Source of the DNA: Thiohalomonas sp963783235
Lineage (GTDB): Bacteria; Pseudomonadota; Gammaproteobacteria; Thiohalomonadales; Thiohalomonadaceae
Direction of reading: 5' to 3'
NCBI GenBank assembly: GCA_963783235.1
Contig: CAWAMN010000001.1
Span: 372,001 to 436,000 of the forward strand
DNA length: 64,000 nucleotides
The position numbers were made by a program, and so were the translations under genes. The notes under the pieces are model-generated. The model was not told where the DNA came from and ran no database searches. It saw only the letters and a program-made list of their open reading frames with translations. Position 1 is the first letter of the stretch; every line of letters starts with the position of its first letter. Shown here one piece after another: positions 1 to 9,089 of this stretch.

Positions 1-1
1 G

Positions 2-604
2 GTGGAAACCTACCCTGGCGGTGACCGGGACTTCCTGGCCCGCCTCGGCGCACAAACGGACATGCGGGTGATACCGGGGCCGACGCTGGGTCACAAGCAC
101 TACCGTTTCGGCAACGCGATATTGACCCGGGCGCGGGTCAATGCGGTACGTCGTATCGATTTGAGTTTGCTGGAACGTGAACCGCGCGGCGCTCTGCAGG
201 TCGACCTGGAGTGGGAGGAGACCCCGGTCGAGGTATTCGCCACTCACCTCGGGCTCTGGCCGTTGGAGCGGCGTTTCCAGATTCAGCAGATACTCAAAAT
301 CCTGGCCGTGGAGGATAGAAGCCCCTCTGCCCTGTTGGGGGATATCAACGAGTGGTTCTCCTGGGGCCGGCCTTTGCGTTGGTTGCACGGACATTTCGGC
401 GAGCCGCCATCTCCGGCAACTTTCCCATCGGGATTCCCGCTGTTGGCGCTGGATCGCATCTGGTTCCGGCCGCGTGAGTGTTTCGAGACGATTTCGCCTC
501 ACCGTTCCCCCCTGGCCGGATTGGCTTCGGATCATCTGCCGCTGCTTGCTACCGTGACGCTTCCCGCAGGAGGCTTTCCATCCGCCTTTGAAGCGCCCGG
601 GTAA
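2..604 (+). CDS. Endonuclease/exonuclease/phosphatase (EEP) family protein, 5'-truncated by the window edge
   Basis: The visible 200 residues are the C-terminal part of an EEP-fold metal-dependent phosphohydrolase (DNase I / sphingomyelinase-like superfamily). Three family signatures are visible: THL with a His near residue 82, GDIN near 113-116 (Asp/Asn of the active site), and the terminal SDHLPL near 176-181 with the catalytic Asp-His pair. The open frame reaches the left edge, and a GTG at position 2 is only a nominal start, so the true N-terminus (with the first Asn/Glu metal-ligand motifs) is probably outside. It converges on the acyl-ligase gene, and the two 3' ends overlap by about 56 bp. 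The substrate (nucleic acid, phospholipid or other phosphodiester) cannot be inferred. Confidence 0.75.
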   Translation: METYPGGDRDFLARLGAQTDMRVIPGPTLGHKHYRFGNAILTRARVNAVRRIDLSLLEREPRGALQVDLEWEETPVEVFATHLGLWPLERRFQIQQILKILAVEDRSPSALLGDINEWFSWGRPLRWLHGHFGEPPSPATFPSGFPLLALDRIWFRPRECFETISPHRSPLAGLASDHLPLLATVTLPAGGFPSAFEAPG

Positions 605-3123
605 GACGCTCGGGCCGCTCTTCTCCTTCGCCTTCCCGGTCCAGTTGTTCGGTCTCGACGGGCGGGCCGAAGCGCAGGGATACGGGGTGATGCCGAGGCA
701 GGGCCCGACCCGGTGGCATTGCCTCGTAGGTGCCTCGTAGCGTCACCGGTATGACGGTGACGGGGTAACTGTCCAGCAGATGTCCCACCCCCTTGCGGAA
801 CGGCTGCATCTGCCCGTCTCGCGAGCGCGCCCCTTCCGGAAACCAGACCAGGTTGTAGCCGTGCTTGAGGACCGTTTCGGCAAGCGCCAGACTGGCACGT
901 GCACTGCGTTGATCCACGGGGATCGCTTGACCCAGCCGTGCGACTGCCCGGGTAAACGGGTTTCGGAAAGCGGCACCGGTCCAGCCGGCCCAGAAGGTGT
1001 GCCGCATCTGTTCCGGTGCGAGCGCCGCGGCGAGCATGAACGGGTCCAGATGGCTGATGTGGTTGGGCGCGAACAGGACCTGTTTGTCCGCCGGTGGAGG
1101 TGTCCCCTCGACCGAAAGTGCGAACCAGTGGACGGCCAGTGTACGGTCCAGGCGGTGAAGCAGGCCGGCCAGGGTCGATCCGGGAGGGGACAGTGGACGC
1201 AGCCAGCGCTGGTTGCGTCGGGTCAGCAGTTCGCGCCTTTCCCCCACCTTCTCGGCTTCCTCCGCCGGTTCAGATTCCGCCATGAGTTGAAGCAGATCGC
1301 GAATGCTCTCGATCGCCGAAGTCTGCGACTCCTCCAGTTCCACGCCGGTACGGCGAATGATCTCGAGGCCCAGGTCCAGCCACTCCATCGAGTCGATTCC
1401 CAGATCGAGCTGCGGGTTGGCATCCGGCGTGAGGCGGCGATCGGCATAACGCTCCGCCAGGAGATCCCAGACCTGTCGCGCCTCTTCATCCTCGAGAAGT
1501 GCCGCGTCCGCCTCGGACATCTCCTCCAGTGACATCGGCCCGGGCGCCGGTTCGGCGATACCTTCGCGGGCCTTTCGATAGCGGTCCCGCAGCAGATGCC
1601 GGCGCAGCTTGCCGAGGCGCGTCCGGGGCAGAGGCTCGCGGGTGAGGGCAAAGTCGGCAATCCGCTGGTACGACGCTAATCGGCCCGACACGCTGTTCAG
1701 GGCTTCCCGTACCCGCTCCCGGGCGTCGCCTTCGCGAATAGCCCCGGGCTCCGGAACAACAAGGGCCACTAACCGGTTCTCCTCCTGGAGAACGGCAGTT
1801 TCCCGAACGGCCGGGTGGCTCTCGTAGGCCGCCTCCACCTCATCCGGCTGAATATTCTTGCCGCCTTCGGTGACCAGGACTGTCGAGGCCCGGCCGCTAA
1901 TATAGATACGGCCCTCCTCATCGATCTGCGCCAGGTCGCCGGTACGGAACCATCCACCTTCGGCGAAGGCTTCCCGGCTCTTTTCCGGCAGATGTCGATA
2001 ACCCGCAAACACGCCGGGACCCCGAGCCTGAAGCTCCCCGTCCGCCAGTCGCAGTTCGGTGCCCGGGACGGGGGAATCCGACGCTCTGCGGCCGGGACGA
2101 TTGCCCGGGATTGATCGTCAGCAGGGGGGAGGTTTCGGTGAGTCCGTACCCGATTGCCACCTCCCATCCCAGGCCCTCCAGGCGCAGGGCGGTTTCGGGT
2201 CCCAAGGGGGCGCCACCACTGGCAAAAAGCCGGAGCTGAGTCCCGATGCGACGATGCATAGGGGCGAGCAGGATGCGACCGGCGGACAGACCGAGCCTCG
2301 AACGAATGCGATAGCAGATTCCGTCGGCCACTTTGAAGAACGCCCCTCCACGTCGTTCCAGACCCTCAAGGAGGGCGCGATAGAGACGGGGGACGCCAAT
2401 CAGGACGGTAGCTTTGCTCTCGGCGGTCGCGCGCAAGACATCGCGCCCTGTCAGCGAGCGGGGAAGCACAACGGTAAGCCCCAAGGCCAAGGGACCCAGA
2501 AGACCGATCACCAGAGGATAAACGTGATGGAGGGGAAGTGGCAGAAGGATGCGATCACCGGATCCGATCAGACCGGAGCCCCTCAACACCTCAACTTGGT
2601 AAGCAAGGTTCTTTTCCGAAAGGGGAACCCCCTTGGGGGCGCCCGTTGTGCCTGAGGTGTAGAAAAGCGCGGCCATATTCTCCGGTGCCCGGGAACGGGG
2701 CTTTCCATCGGGAACACCCGCGAGGCTGAGCGCCTCCACGGGCAGGCGGGGCAGGGCCGGCGCCAAACTCTCCAGTCGGGCACAGCGCCTTGAGTCGCAG
2801 TAGGCCCCCGCCAAATCGGCATCGTTCAGGACGGATGTCAGAGTCTCATCCGCAAACTGCGTATCAACGGGCACGAGTGTGGCACTGCTATGCAGAACCG
2901 CCAGGCTGGCGATAACCGAGCGTTGGGAAGGGGCAGCGAAGACCGCCACTCGTCGGTCGGGCCCGGCCTGGCATTTTTCAACGAGTCGAGCGGCCTCGGC
3001 TTCGATCGCATCCGCCAGTTCGTTTCCCGTCAGAGCCTGCTTTTCACCGGCTTCGAAGCTTATCAGTATCGGCTGATCTCCGACCGTCCGTATGGACTCG
3101 AACAGGGACGAAAGCGTATCCAC
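549..3123 (-). CDS. AMP-dependent acyl ligase - acyl carrier - PlsC-type acyltransferase fusion, frameshifted
   Basis: Reading through one apparent frameshift gives a protein of about 857 residues with three domains. The first is an adenylate-forming acyl-CoA/ACP synthetase with YTSGTTGAPKG near 155-165, GYGLTETSP near 325-333 and WFRTGD near 391-396. The second is an acyl-carrier domain with the phosphopantetheine serine in GIDSMEW near 575-581. The third is a glycerophosphate-type acyltransferase with NHISHLD near 687-693 and FPEGARSRDG near 761-770. As sequenced, the N-terminal half (stop at 1918) and the C-terminal half (from about 2012) lie in different frames. Removing one G from the G5 run at 2070-2074 restores a continuous SVGFPVPGTELRL junction. 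The preferred start is the GTG at 3123, with an AGGAAGG Shine-Dalgarno just upstream. The likely role is activating a fatty acid, loading it on the fused carrier and transferring it to a lyso- or glycerol-type acceptor. Whether the gene is intact depends on the extra base. Confidence 0.75.
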
Positions 3124-3133
3124 GGCCCCTTCC

Positions 3134-3277
3134 TCAGCCTTCCTCAAGTGCGGCGATGTCGAGTAGGACGAGCCCTTCGGCGCAGGGCTTCCCGGGTCGA
3201 TAACAGGGATGGTCTGACCCCCGAACCCCGCGGGAGTTCTCCGCCAGCAGTGGCACACGGGCCCCGCGCAATGACAT
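3134..3277 (-). CDS. Possible 47-residue ORF upstream of the acyl ligase
   Basis: A short ORF begins at an ATG at 3277 with a good AGGAG about seven bases upstream, and stops about ten bases before the GTG of the acyl-ligase gene. It could therefore be the first, translationally coupled cistron of that transcript. The product (beginning MSLRGARVPLL, ending LLDIAALEEG) contains two Cys and no membrane segment. I do not recognise a family. It may equally be a non-coding leader or an eroded gene end. An AT-rich stretch around 3297-3306 could hold its -10 element. Confidence 0.3.
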   Translation of the reverse strand: MSLRGARVPLLAENSRGVRGSDHPCYRPGKPCAEGLVLLDIAALEEG

Positions 3278-3481
3278 GAAGGGTCTCCTGGCGTTTTTAA
3301 AATATTCCCATTCCCTGGACAAAGCGTAGCGAATTGTCACTTCTTAACCCATGGAGCGCCCCGGGCGGGGCAGGGCATGTTAGCCTTTTGGTGATTCGCA
3401 CGTCTTACCGCAAGGGTCGAAAAGCCGCCGACGCAGTGAGGCAGCCAGCCGGCCGAGTGAAGAAAAAGAAGGAATAAATAC

Positions 3482-4513
3482 ATGCGAAAGGCACTGCTGG
3501 TGGCGCTTGTCGGGTTCCTCATAGCGGCAGCCGCGATCTTCGTGTGGTCCGGATCCGACGAGGGAAATGGGTCGGATGACCGCCTTACCCTCTACGGCAA
3601 TGTGGATATCCGCGAAGTGGCGGTGGCTTTCAAGGCCAGCGAGCGTATTGCCGCCCTGAACGTCGAAGAGGGCGATCGCGTTGAAACGGGTCAGTTACTT
3701 GGAGTGTTGGAAACGGTTCGTCTCGAACGTGCGTTCGAGCGCGCCCGTGCCCGGATGAACGCTCAGCGGGAACAGCTTGCGGCACTGGAGGCGGGAACGC
3801 GAACGGAAGAGATTCGGCGCTTACAGGCCGAGGTCGAGGCGGCTCAGGCCCGAGCCAACCAGGCCGAGCGCACTTATTTGCGCTTGCAGAATCTGCTCGA
3901 CCGCAAGCTGGTTTCGGTGGAGCAGGTGGATGAGGCGAAGGCCGCCTGGGATGCGGCCGAGGCACAGCTACGCGCCACGCGCGAGTCGTTGCGGTTGGCC
4001 GAAGCCGGACCGCGTGAGGAGGATATCGCGGCCGCGCGAGCCACCCTACGGGCGCTGGAGGCGGAAGCGGCCCTGGCGAAACTCGATCTGACGGAGGCCA
4101 CACTGGAATCGCCCGTTGCCGGCGTGGTGCGGGATCGCATCCTGGAGGCGGGGGAGATGGCCTCTCCCCAGAAGCCCGTCTATACCGTCGCCCTTGATGA
4201 CCCGTTGTGGGTCCGTGCCTACCTGCCCGAGCCGCAACTCGGGCGGGTGCAGACCGGGATGGAGGCCTGGGTGATCACCGACACCTTTCCCGGCCGGCGC
4301 TATCGCGGCTGGGTGGGTTACATCTCACCGACCGCCGAGTTCACCCCCAAATCGGTGCAGACCGAAGAGGTGCGCACCCGTCTTGTCTACCAGGTGCGCA
4401 TTGTGGTCTGTAATCCCGAGGGCGAACTGCGGCTGGGTATGCCGGCCGAGGTCCTCATTCCCCTGGCGGGAAATACACCGAGGGGACCCCACGAGTGCGG
4501 TAACCACGAATGA
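3482..4513 (+). CDS. HlyD-family membrane fusion protein of an ABC exporter
   Basis: This 343-residue periplasmic adaptor is the first gene of a four-gene exporter. One N-terminal membrane anchor (about 4-23) is followed by a biotinyl-lipoyl half near 45-75, a long Ala/Glu/Arg-rich coiled-coil hairpin (about 80-185), the second lipoyl half with a TLESPVAGVV stretch near 210, and a beta-barrel. The organisation matches E. coli YbhG and similar MFPs that link an inner-membrane ABC pump to an outer-membrane channel. The start follows an AAGGA site. The stop overlaps the next gene start (ATGA), so the genes are translationally coupled. No outer-membrane channel gene lies in the window; a TolC-type protein elsewhere is presumably used. 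The substrate is unknown. Confidence 0.85.
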   Translation: MRKALLVALVGFLIAAAAIFVWSGSDEGNGSDDRLTLYGNVDIREVAVAFKASERIAALNVEEGDRVETGQLLGVLETVRLERAFERARARMNAQREQLAALEAGTRTEEIRRLQAEVEAAQARANQAERTYLRLQNLLDRKLVSVEQVDEAKAAWDAAEAQLRATRESLRLAEAGPREEDIAAARATLRALEAEAALAKLDLTEATLESPVAGVVRDRILEAGEMASPQKPVYTVALDDPLWVRAYLPEPQLGRVQTGMEAWVITDTFPGRRYRGWVGYISPTAEFTPKSVQTEEVRTRLVYQVRIVVCNPEGELRLGMPAEVLIPLAGNTPRGPHECGNHE

Positions 4514-6240
4514 CCGAAACCGGAGCCAAACCGGTCCTGGCGTTTTCCGACGTGCACAAGGCCTTTGCCCTGCGCGGTGCGAAGACAAAAGCATTGAACG
4601 GCGTCAGTTTTTCCGCCGAGGGCGGGAGCGTGACCGGTCTGGTCGGGCCCGACGGGGCGGGAAAAACCACGTTGATGCGTCTGGCGGTCGGTCTGCTTGA
4701 ACCCGACCGGGGCGAGATCCGGGTGTTGGGATTGGACGCTACCCGGCAGGCGCTTGCGGTACAAACGGCCGTGGGTTACATGCCGCAACGATTCGGGCTC
4801 TACGAGGACCTCACGGTGCGGGAGAACCTCGATCTCTATGCGGACCTTCAGGGCGTTGCGACGGACGAACGCCAGGGGCGCTACCGGGAACTGATGCACA
4901 TGACCGGCCTCGGTCCGTTTACCCAACGGCTGGCGGGCCGTCTTTCCGGCGGTATGAAACAGAAGCTGGGTCTGGCGTGCACGCTGGTGCGCTCCCCTCG
5001 TGCCCTCATCCTCGATGAACCCACCGTGGGCGTCGATCCGGTCTCACGCCGCGAACTCTGGGCCATCATCGACCGGCTGGTCAGGGACGAAGGCCTGACC
5101 GTGCTGCTCAGTACGGCCTACCTGGATGAGGCGGAGCGGTGCAGCCGGGTGGTACTGCTTCACGAGGGTGAAGTGCTCGGGGACGGGAGCCCGAATGCGT
5201 TCAGCAACCGGCTTCGGGGACGGACCTATCAGCTGCGACCTCGAGTGCGGGGCCGGCAGGCCCAGGCGCGTCTGCAGAGACGGGCGGAGATCACGGACGC
5301 GGTGGTTGCCGGCGGGCAGGTGCGCCTGGTGCTCGAACCGGGGGGCCGCCCCGAGGAATTTGCTGAAGAGGGGGCCCTGGAGCCGGTGCCGCCGCGGTTT
5401 GAAGATAGTTTCGTCGCCTTGCTGCGCGAACGCAGAGGGGCTCCACCGCTTCCCGAAATGCAGCAGCATACGATTGAGGCGCGCGGTGATGGCGCGGTGA
5501 TCGCGGTGCAGGGCTTGACCCGTCGGTTCGGCGACTTCTATGCCGTCAAGGGCCTCACATTTTCGGTGCGTCGCGGCGAGGTGTTCGGTCTCCTGGGCGC
5601 CAACGGGGCCGGAAAGTCGACCACGTTTCGAATGCTCTGCGGCCTGCTACCGGCCAGCGGGGGCACACTGCGGGTTGCCGGTGTGGACCTGCGCCATGCC
5701 GCGGCCGAAGCGCGGGCGCGCATCGGGTATATGTCGCAGAAGTTTTCACTCTACGGCATGCTCAATGTCGAGCAGAATCTGGATTTCTTCGCCCGCAGTT
5801 ACGGTTTGCGGGGCAGGCATCGAGCGGAGCGGATCCGCTGGGCGCTGGAGCAGTTCGAGCTGAAGGGACTGGGCGACTCGCTGAGCGACGATCTGTCGCT
5901 GGGCCACAAGCAGCGGCTGGCCATGGCCTGCGCCCTGATGCATGAGCCCGAAATCCTCTTTCTGGACGAGCCCACTTCGGGTGTCGATCCGTTGGCCCGG
6001 CGGGAATTCTGGTATCGGATCAACGCTCTGGCAGAGGCGGGCGTCACGGTGATGGTGACCACGCATTTCATGGAGGAGGCCGAATACTGCGATCGGCTCG
6101 CCATCATGGCGGCGGGCGAGATCCTCGAGCTGGGCACACCGGCCGAGATCAAGCGCGGTGTGGCGCCACATGGGGGGCGTGAACCGACGCTGGAGGAGGC
6201 GTTTATCGCGCTTATCGAACGCCAGGAGACGGCCGCGTGA
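4510..6240 (+). CDS. Tandem-NBD ABC transporter ATP-binding protein (YbhF-like)
   Basis: This 576-residue cytoplasmic ATPase contains two nucleotide-binding domains in one chain. NBD1 has GPDGAGKTT near 46-54, the signature LSGGMKQK and Walker B LILDEPTVGVDP. NBD2, from about residue 325, has GANGAGKST, a divergent signature LSLGHKQR and LFLDEPTSGVDP. A signature loop departing from LSGGQ in the second NBD is common in YbhF-type fusions. It overlaps the adaptor gene by four bases upstream and the first permease gene by four bases downstream. It supplies both ATP sites for the permease heterodimer encoded next. The drug or metabolite exported cannot be deduced. Confidence 0.9.
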   Translation: MTETGAKPVLAFSDVHKAFALRGAKTKALNGVSFSAEGGSVTGLVGPDGAGKTTLMRLAVGLLEPDRGEIRVLGLDATRQALAVQTAVGYMPQRFGLYEDLTVRENLDLYADLQGVATDERQGRYRELMHMTGLGPFTQRLAGRLSGGMKQKLGLACTLVRSPRALILDEPTVGVDPVSRRELWAIIDRLVRDEGLTVLLSTAYLDEAERCSRVVLLHEGEVLGDGSPNAFSNRLRGRTYQLRPRVRGRQAQARLQRRAEITDAVVAGGQVRLVLEPGGRPEEFAEEGALEPVPPRFEDSFVALLRERRGAPPLPEMQQHTIEARGDGAVIAVQGLTRRFGDFYAVKGLTFSVRRGEVFGLLGANGAGKSTTFRMLCGLLPASGGTLRVAGVDLRHAAAEARARIGYMSQKFSLYGMLNVEQNLDFFARSYGLRGRHRAERIRWALEQFELKGLGDSLSDDLSLGHKQRLAMACALMHEPEILFLDEPTSGVDPLARREFWYRINALAEAGVTVMVTTHFMEEAEYCDRLAIMAAGEILELGTPAEIKRGVAPHGGREPTLEEAFIALIERQETAA

Positions 6241-7361
6241 GAAGCGGGGGCCTCACGCGGCTGCGCGGGTTGATGCGCAAGGAGTTTCTGCAAATCATCC
6301 GCGACCCCAGCAGCATCGCCATCGCTTTCGTGATGCCGGTGTTTCTGCTGCTTCTGTTCGGCTACGGGGTTTCGCTGGATGCCGAAGAGGTGCCTATCGC
6401 GGTGGTGATGGAGGACCTCGGCGGGGAGGCCGCCAGCTTTGCGGCGGAATTTCGCTATTCACCCTATTTCCAGTCGCGGGAGTACCTCAGCATGGGCGAT
6501 GCGGTAGCCGCCCTGCGGGCCCGCGAAGTCGATGGCGTGGTCCGATTACGGGAAAACTTCGCCGAGGGTATCAATGGGCCCGAACCGGCCCCCATTCAGG
6601 TGATCCTGAATGGCGTCGATGCCAACACCGCCCAGTTGGTCTCCGGGTATGTGCAGGGCAGCTGGCTCACCTGGCTACAGCATCGGGCCGAACAGGCGGG
6701 GCAGGAGCTGGACGTACCGGTCGAGGTGGAACAGCGGATCTGGTTCAACCCGGAGGTGAGAAGCCGCAATTTCCTGGTACCGGGGCTGGTGGCGATCATC
6801 ATGACACTCATCGGTGCGCTGCTCACGGCGCTGGTGATGGCGCGCGAGTGGGAGCGGGGCACCATGGAGGCGCTGCTGGTAACGCCGGTCTCCATGACCG
6901 AGATCCTGTTGGGCAAACTGGTCCCCTATTTCATCCTCGGCACCGGCGGTATGTTGCTGTCGGTGGCGATGGCTGTCTGGCTGTTCGATGTGCCCCTGCG
7001 CGGCTCGTTCGGTGTGCTGTTTGCGGCCGCCTCTCTATTCCTGTTGGTGGCGTTGGGGATGGGGCTGCTGATCTCGATTACCGCGAAAAACCAGTTCGTT
7101 GCCGGGCAGGTGGCGATTATCACCACCTTTTTACCGGCATTCATCCTCTCCGGGTTCATTTTCGACATAAACAGCATGCCCTGGGCTATCCAGGGACTGA
7201 CCTATGCGATTGCCGCACGCTATTTCGTGGCGATCCTGCAGAGCGTTTTTCTGGCCGGCGATATCTGGTCGGTGATCGTCCCCAATGCGCTGGCGTTGAT
7301 GGCGATGGCGGTGCTGTTTCTCGGCCTGAGCCGTCGCCGCTCCCGTAAGAGGTTGGAGTGA
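6237..7361 (+). CDS. ABC-2 type exporter permease (YbhS/YbhR-like), first of a pair
   Basis: This 374-residue ABC-2 permease has one transmembrane segment near residues 20-42, a large extracytoplasmic domain (about 45-175), then five hydrophobic segments in the C-terminal half starting at LVPGLVAIIMTLIGALL. The LVMAREWERGTMEALLVTPV stretch (about 200-220) is characteristic of ABC-2 permeases. The GTG start overlaps the preceding ATPase stop. With the next gene it should form the heterodimeric membrane channel of the HlyD/ABC exporter. Confidence 0.88.
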   Translation: MRSGGLTRLRGLMRKEFLQIIRDPSSIAIAFVMPVFLLLLFGYGVSLDAEEVPIAVVMEDLGGEAASFAAEFRYSPYFQSREYLSMGDAVAALRAREVDGVVRLRENFAEGINGPEPAPIQVILNGVDANTAQLVSGYVQGSWLTWLQHRAEQAGQELDVPVEVEQRIWFNPEVRSRNFLVPGLVAIIMTLIGALLTALVMAREWERGTMEALLVTPVSMTEILLGKLVPYFILGTGGMLLSVAMAVWLFDVPLRGSFGVLFAAASLFLLVALGMGLLISITAKNQFVAGQVAIITTFLPAFILSGFIFDINSMPWAIQGLTYAIAARYFVAILQSVFLAGDIWSVIVPNALALMAMAVLFLGLSRRRSRKRLE

Positions 7362-8476
7362 TGCTCTCCTGGCTGCGCATCCTGGCGCTGGTCCGCAAAG
7401 AGTTCCTGGCGATCCTCAAGGATCCCAAGAGCCGCTTCGTGGTGATTGGGCCGCCTCTGATCCAGTTGGTGGTGTTCGGTTACGCCGCCACGTTCGATCT
7501 CAACGATGTCCCCTTTGCGGTCTACAACGAGGACCGCGGCAGTCTCTCCCGAGACCTGGTTTCGGCGTTTGAGGGATCGCCGACCTTTGAGAAAGTCGCG
7601 GTAGTCAATGCCAACCGGGAAATCGCGCCGCTGATCGAATCGCGGGAGGCGTTGCTGGTGCTGCGAATCGGCCCCCGGTTCAGTGATGAACTGCTGAAAG
7701 GGGAATCGGCGAAGGTGCAGGTGATTATCGACGGCCGCAACTCCAACACGGCCATGATCGCCCTCAACTACATCCGCACTATCGTGCGCGATTTCAACGA
7801 CCGGGTGCTGGAGGGGCAGGGGGCACGCGGACCGCCCGCCGATCTGGTGATCCGCGCATGGTACAACCCCAATCTGGAGAGCCGCTGGTTCATCGTCCCG
7901 GGCATCGTTGGTCTGCTGACGCTGGTGGTCACGATGTTGGTGACTTCCCTTTCGGTCGCCCGCGAGCGGGAGCAGGGGACCTTCGATCAGCTACTTGTCA
8001 CGCCGCTGCGGCCGGTGGAAATCCTCATTGGCAAGGCGCTGCCCGGCTTCATCATCGGGCTTCTCGAGGCCACCCTGGTGATCAGCATCGTGTTCCTGTG
8101 GTTCGAAGTGCCGCTACGGGGCAGCGTATTTACGCTCTATACCGGCGTGGTGCTGTTTCTTCTCTCGGCTGTGGGCGTCGGACTGATGATTTCCTCCCTG
8201 TCGGTGACGCAGCAGCAGGGGCTTCTGGGTGCCTTTCTGTTCATGGTCCCGGCTATCATACTGTCCGGTTTCGCGACCCCCATCGCCAACATGCCCGATG
8301 CGGTACAGATGGTTACCCTGGTCAACCCTCTGCGCTATTTCATGGTGATCCTGCGAAGCACGTTTCTGGAAGGCGCCTCGTTCGAGGCCTTGATTCCACA
8401 ATTCTGGCCCATGGCCGTGATCGGCTTGACCAATATGGCCCTGGCTGCCTGGCTCTTTCGTCACCGAATGTATTGA
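7361..8476 (+). CDS. ABC-2 type exporter permease (YbhS/YbhR-like), second of a pair
   Basis: This 371-residue paralogue of the preceding permease has the same topology: one N-terminal membrane segment, a large periplasmic domain, then a five-segment C-terminal bundle containing SVAREREQGTFDQLLVTPLR. The ATG at 7361 overlaps the previous stop (TGATG); a GTG at 7358 is the only close alternative. It closes the exporter operon 3482-8476. The next gene is convergent. Confidence 0.88.
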   Translation: MLSWLRILALVRKEFLAILKDPKSRFVVIGPPLIQLVVFGYAATFDLNDVPFAVYNEDRGSLSRDLVSAFEGSPTFEKVAVVNANREIAPLIESREALLVLRIGPRFSDELLKGESAKVQVIIDGRNSNTAMIALNYIRTIVRDFNDRVLEGQGARGPPADLVIRAWYNPNLESRWFIVPGIVGLLTLVVTMLVTSLSVAREREQGTFDQLLVTPLRPVEILIGKALPGFIIGLLEATLVISIVFLWFEVPLRGSVFTLYTGVVLFLLSAVGVGLMISSLSVTQQQGLLGAFLFMVPAIILSGFATPIANMPDAVQMVTLVNPLRYFMVILRSTFLEGASFEALIPQFWPMAVIGLTNMALAAWLFRHRMY

Positions 8477-8521
8477 GGGACGCTTTCACGACTTCAGCGG
8501 GTGTCGCTGGCGGGACAGGTC

Positions 8522-9004
8522 TCACGCCTCCGGGAAAACCTTGGCAATGCCCTGGCCAATCAAGTGGGTGAGGACTATGACCAGAAGTGCGATCCCCACA
8601 TGTTCGCCGATCACGGCCGCTATTCGCTCGCCCCGTTCCCGAGCCATTTGCCAACTGAGTCCCGCTAAAACCAGCATGCCCCAAACGATGCTGACGAGAA
8701 TGGCAACGCGAAGCGGCAGGAGAAGGAGCGGCAGGAGAAAGGAGGCCGCCATTAAAAACTTGGCGGCGAAGGTGGTCGCCGTCGCCTGCCAGACGTGACG
8801 GTTCGAACGGGATGGGTCGGACTCTTCAGAGATGTGAATCCCCAATGCATCGGAAAGACCGTCGGCCACTGCGATGGTCAGGACGCCGCCCACTACGGCC
8901 AGTCGTGATCCGGTGCCCGAATAGAGCCCGACCATCAATCCCAGGGTGGTGATGATGCCTGAGGTCAGCCCGAAACCCAGTCCGGTGCGAAGTGCGGCAC
9001 GCAT
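8522..9004 (-). CDS. Small VIT1/CCC1-like integral membrane protein
   Basis: This 160-residue protein has about five hydrophobic segments. The N-terminal stretch with TSGIITTLGLMVGLYSGTG and the following VADGLSDALGIHISEES resemble the first helices of the VIT1/CCC1 iron/manganese transporter family, but the protein is shorter than the usual ~230 residues and lacks the cytoplasmic metal-binding insert. A GGAG site precedes the ATG. It is convergent with the exporter operon and upstream of neither sugar-metabolism gene. Metal transport is a family-based guess; it may be a stripped-down relative with another role. Confidence 0.65.
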   Translation of the reverse strand: MRAALRTGLGFGLTSGIITTLGLMVGLYSGTGSRLAVVGGVLTIAVADGLSDALGIHISEESDPSRSNRHVWQATATTFAAKFLMAASFLLPLLLLPLRVAILVSIVWGMLVLAGLSWQMARERGERIAAVIGEHVGIALLVIVLTHLIGQGIAKVFPEA

Positions 9005-9089
9005 TGGTCCATCTCCAAAAGGGCAGGTGCAGAGCGATCGGGCTCGCCTGATCGTACGACCCTGCGACCTGTGCCTGCGGAATTTCCGT

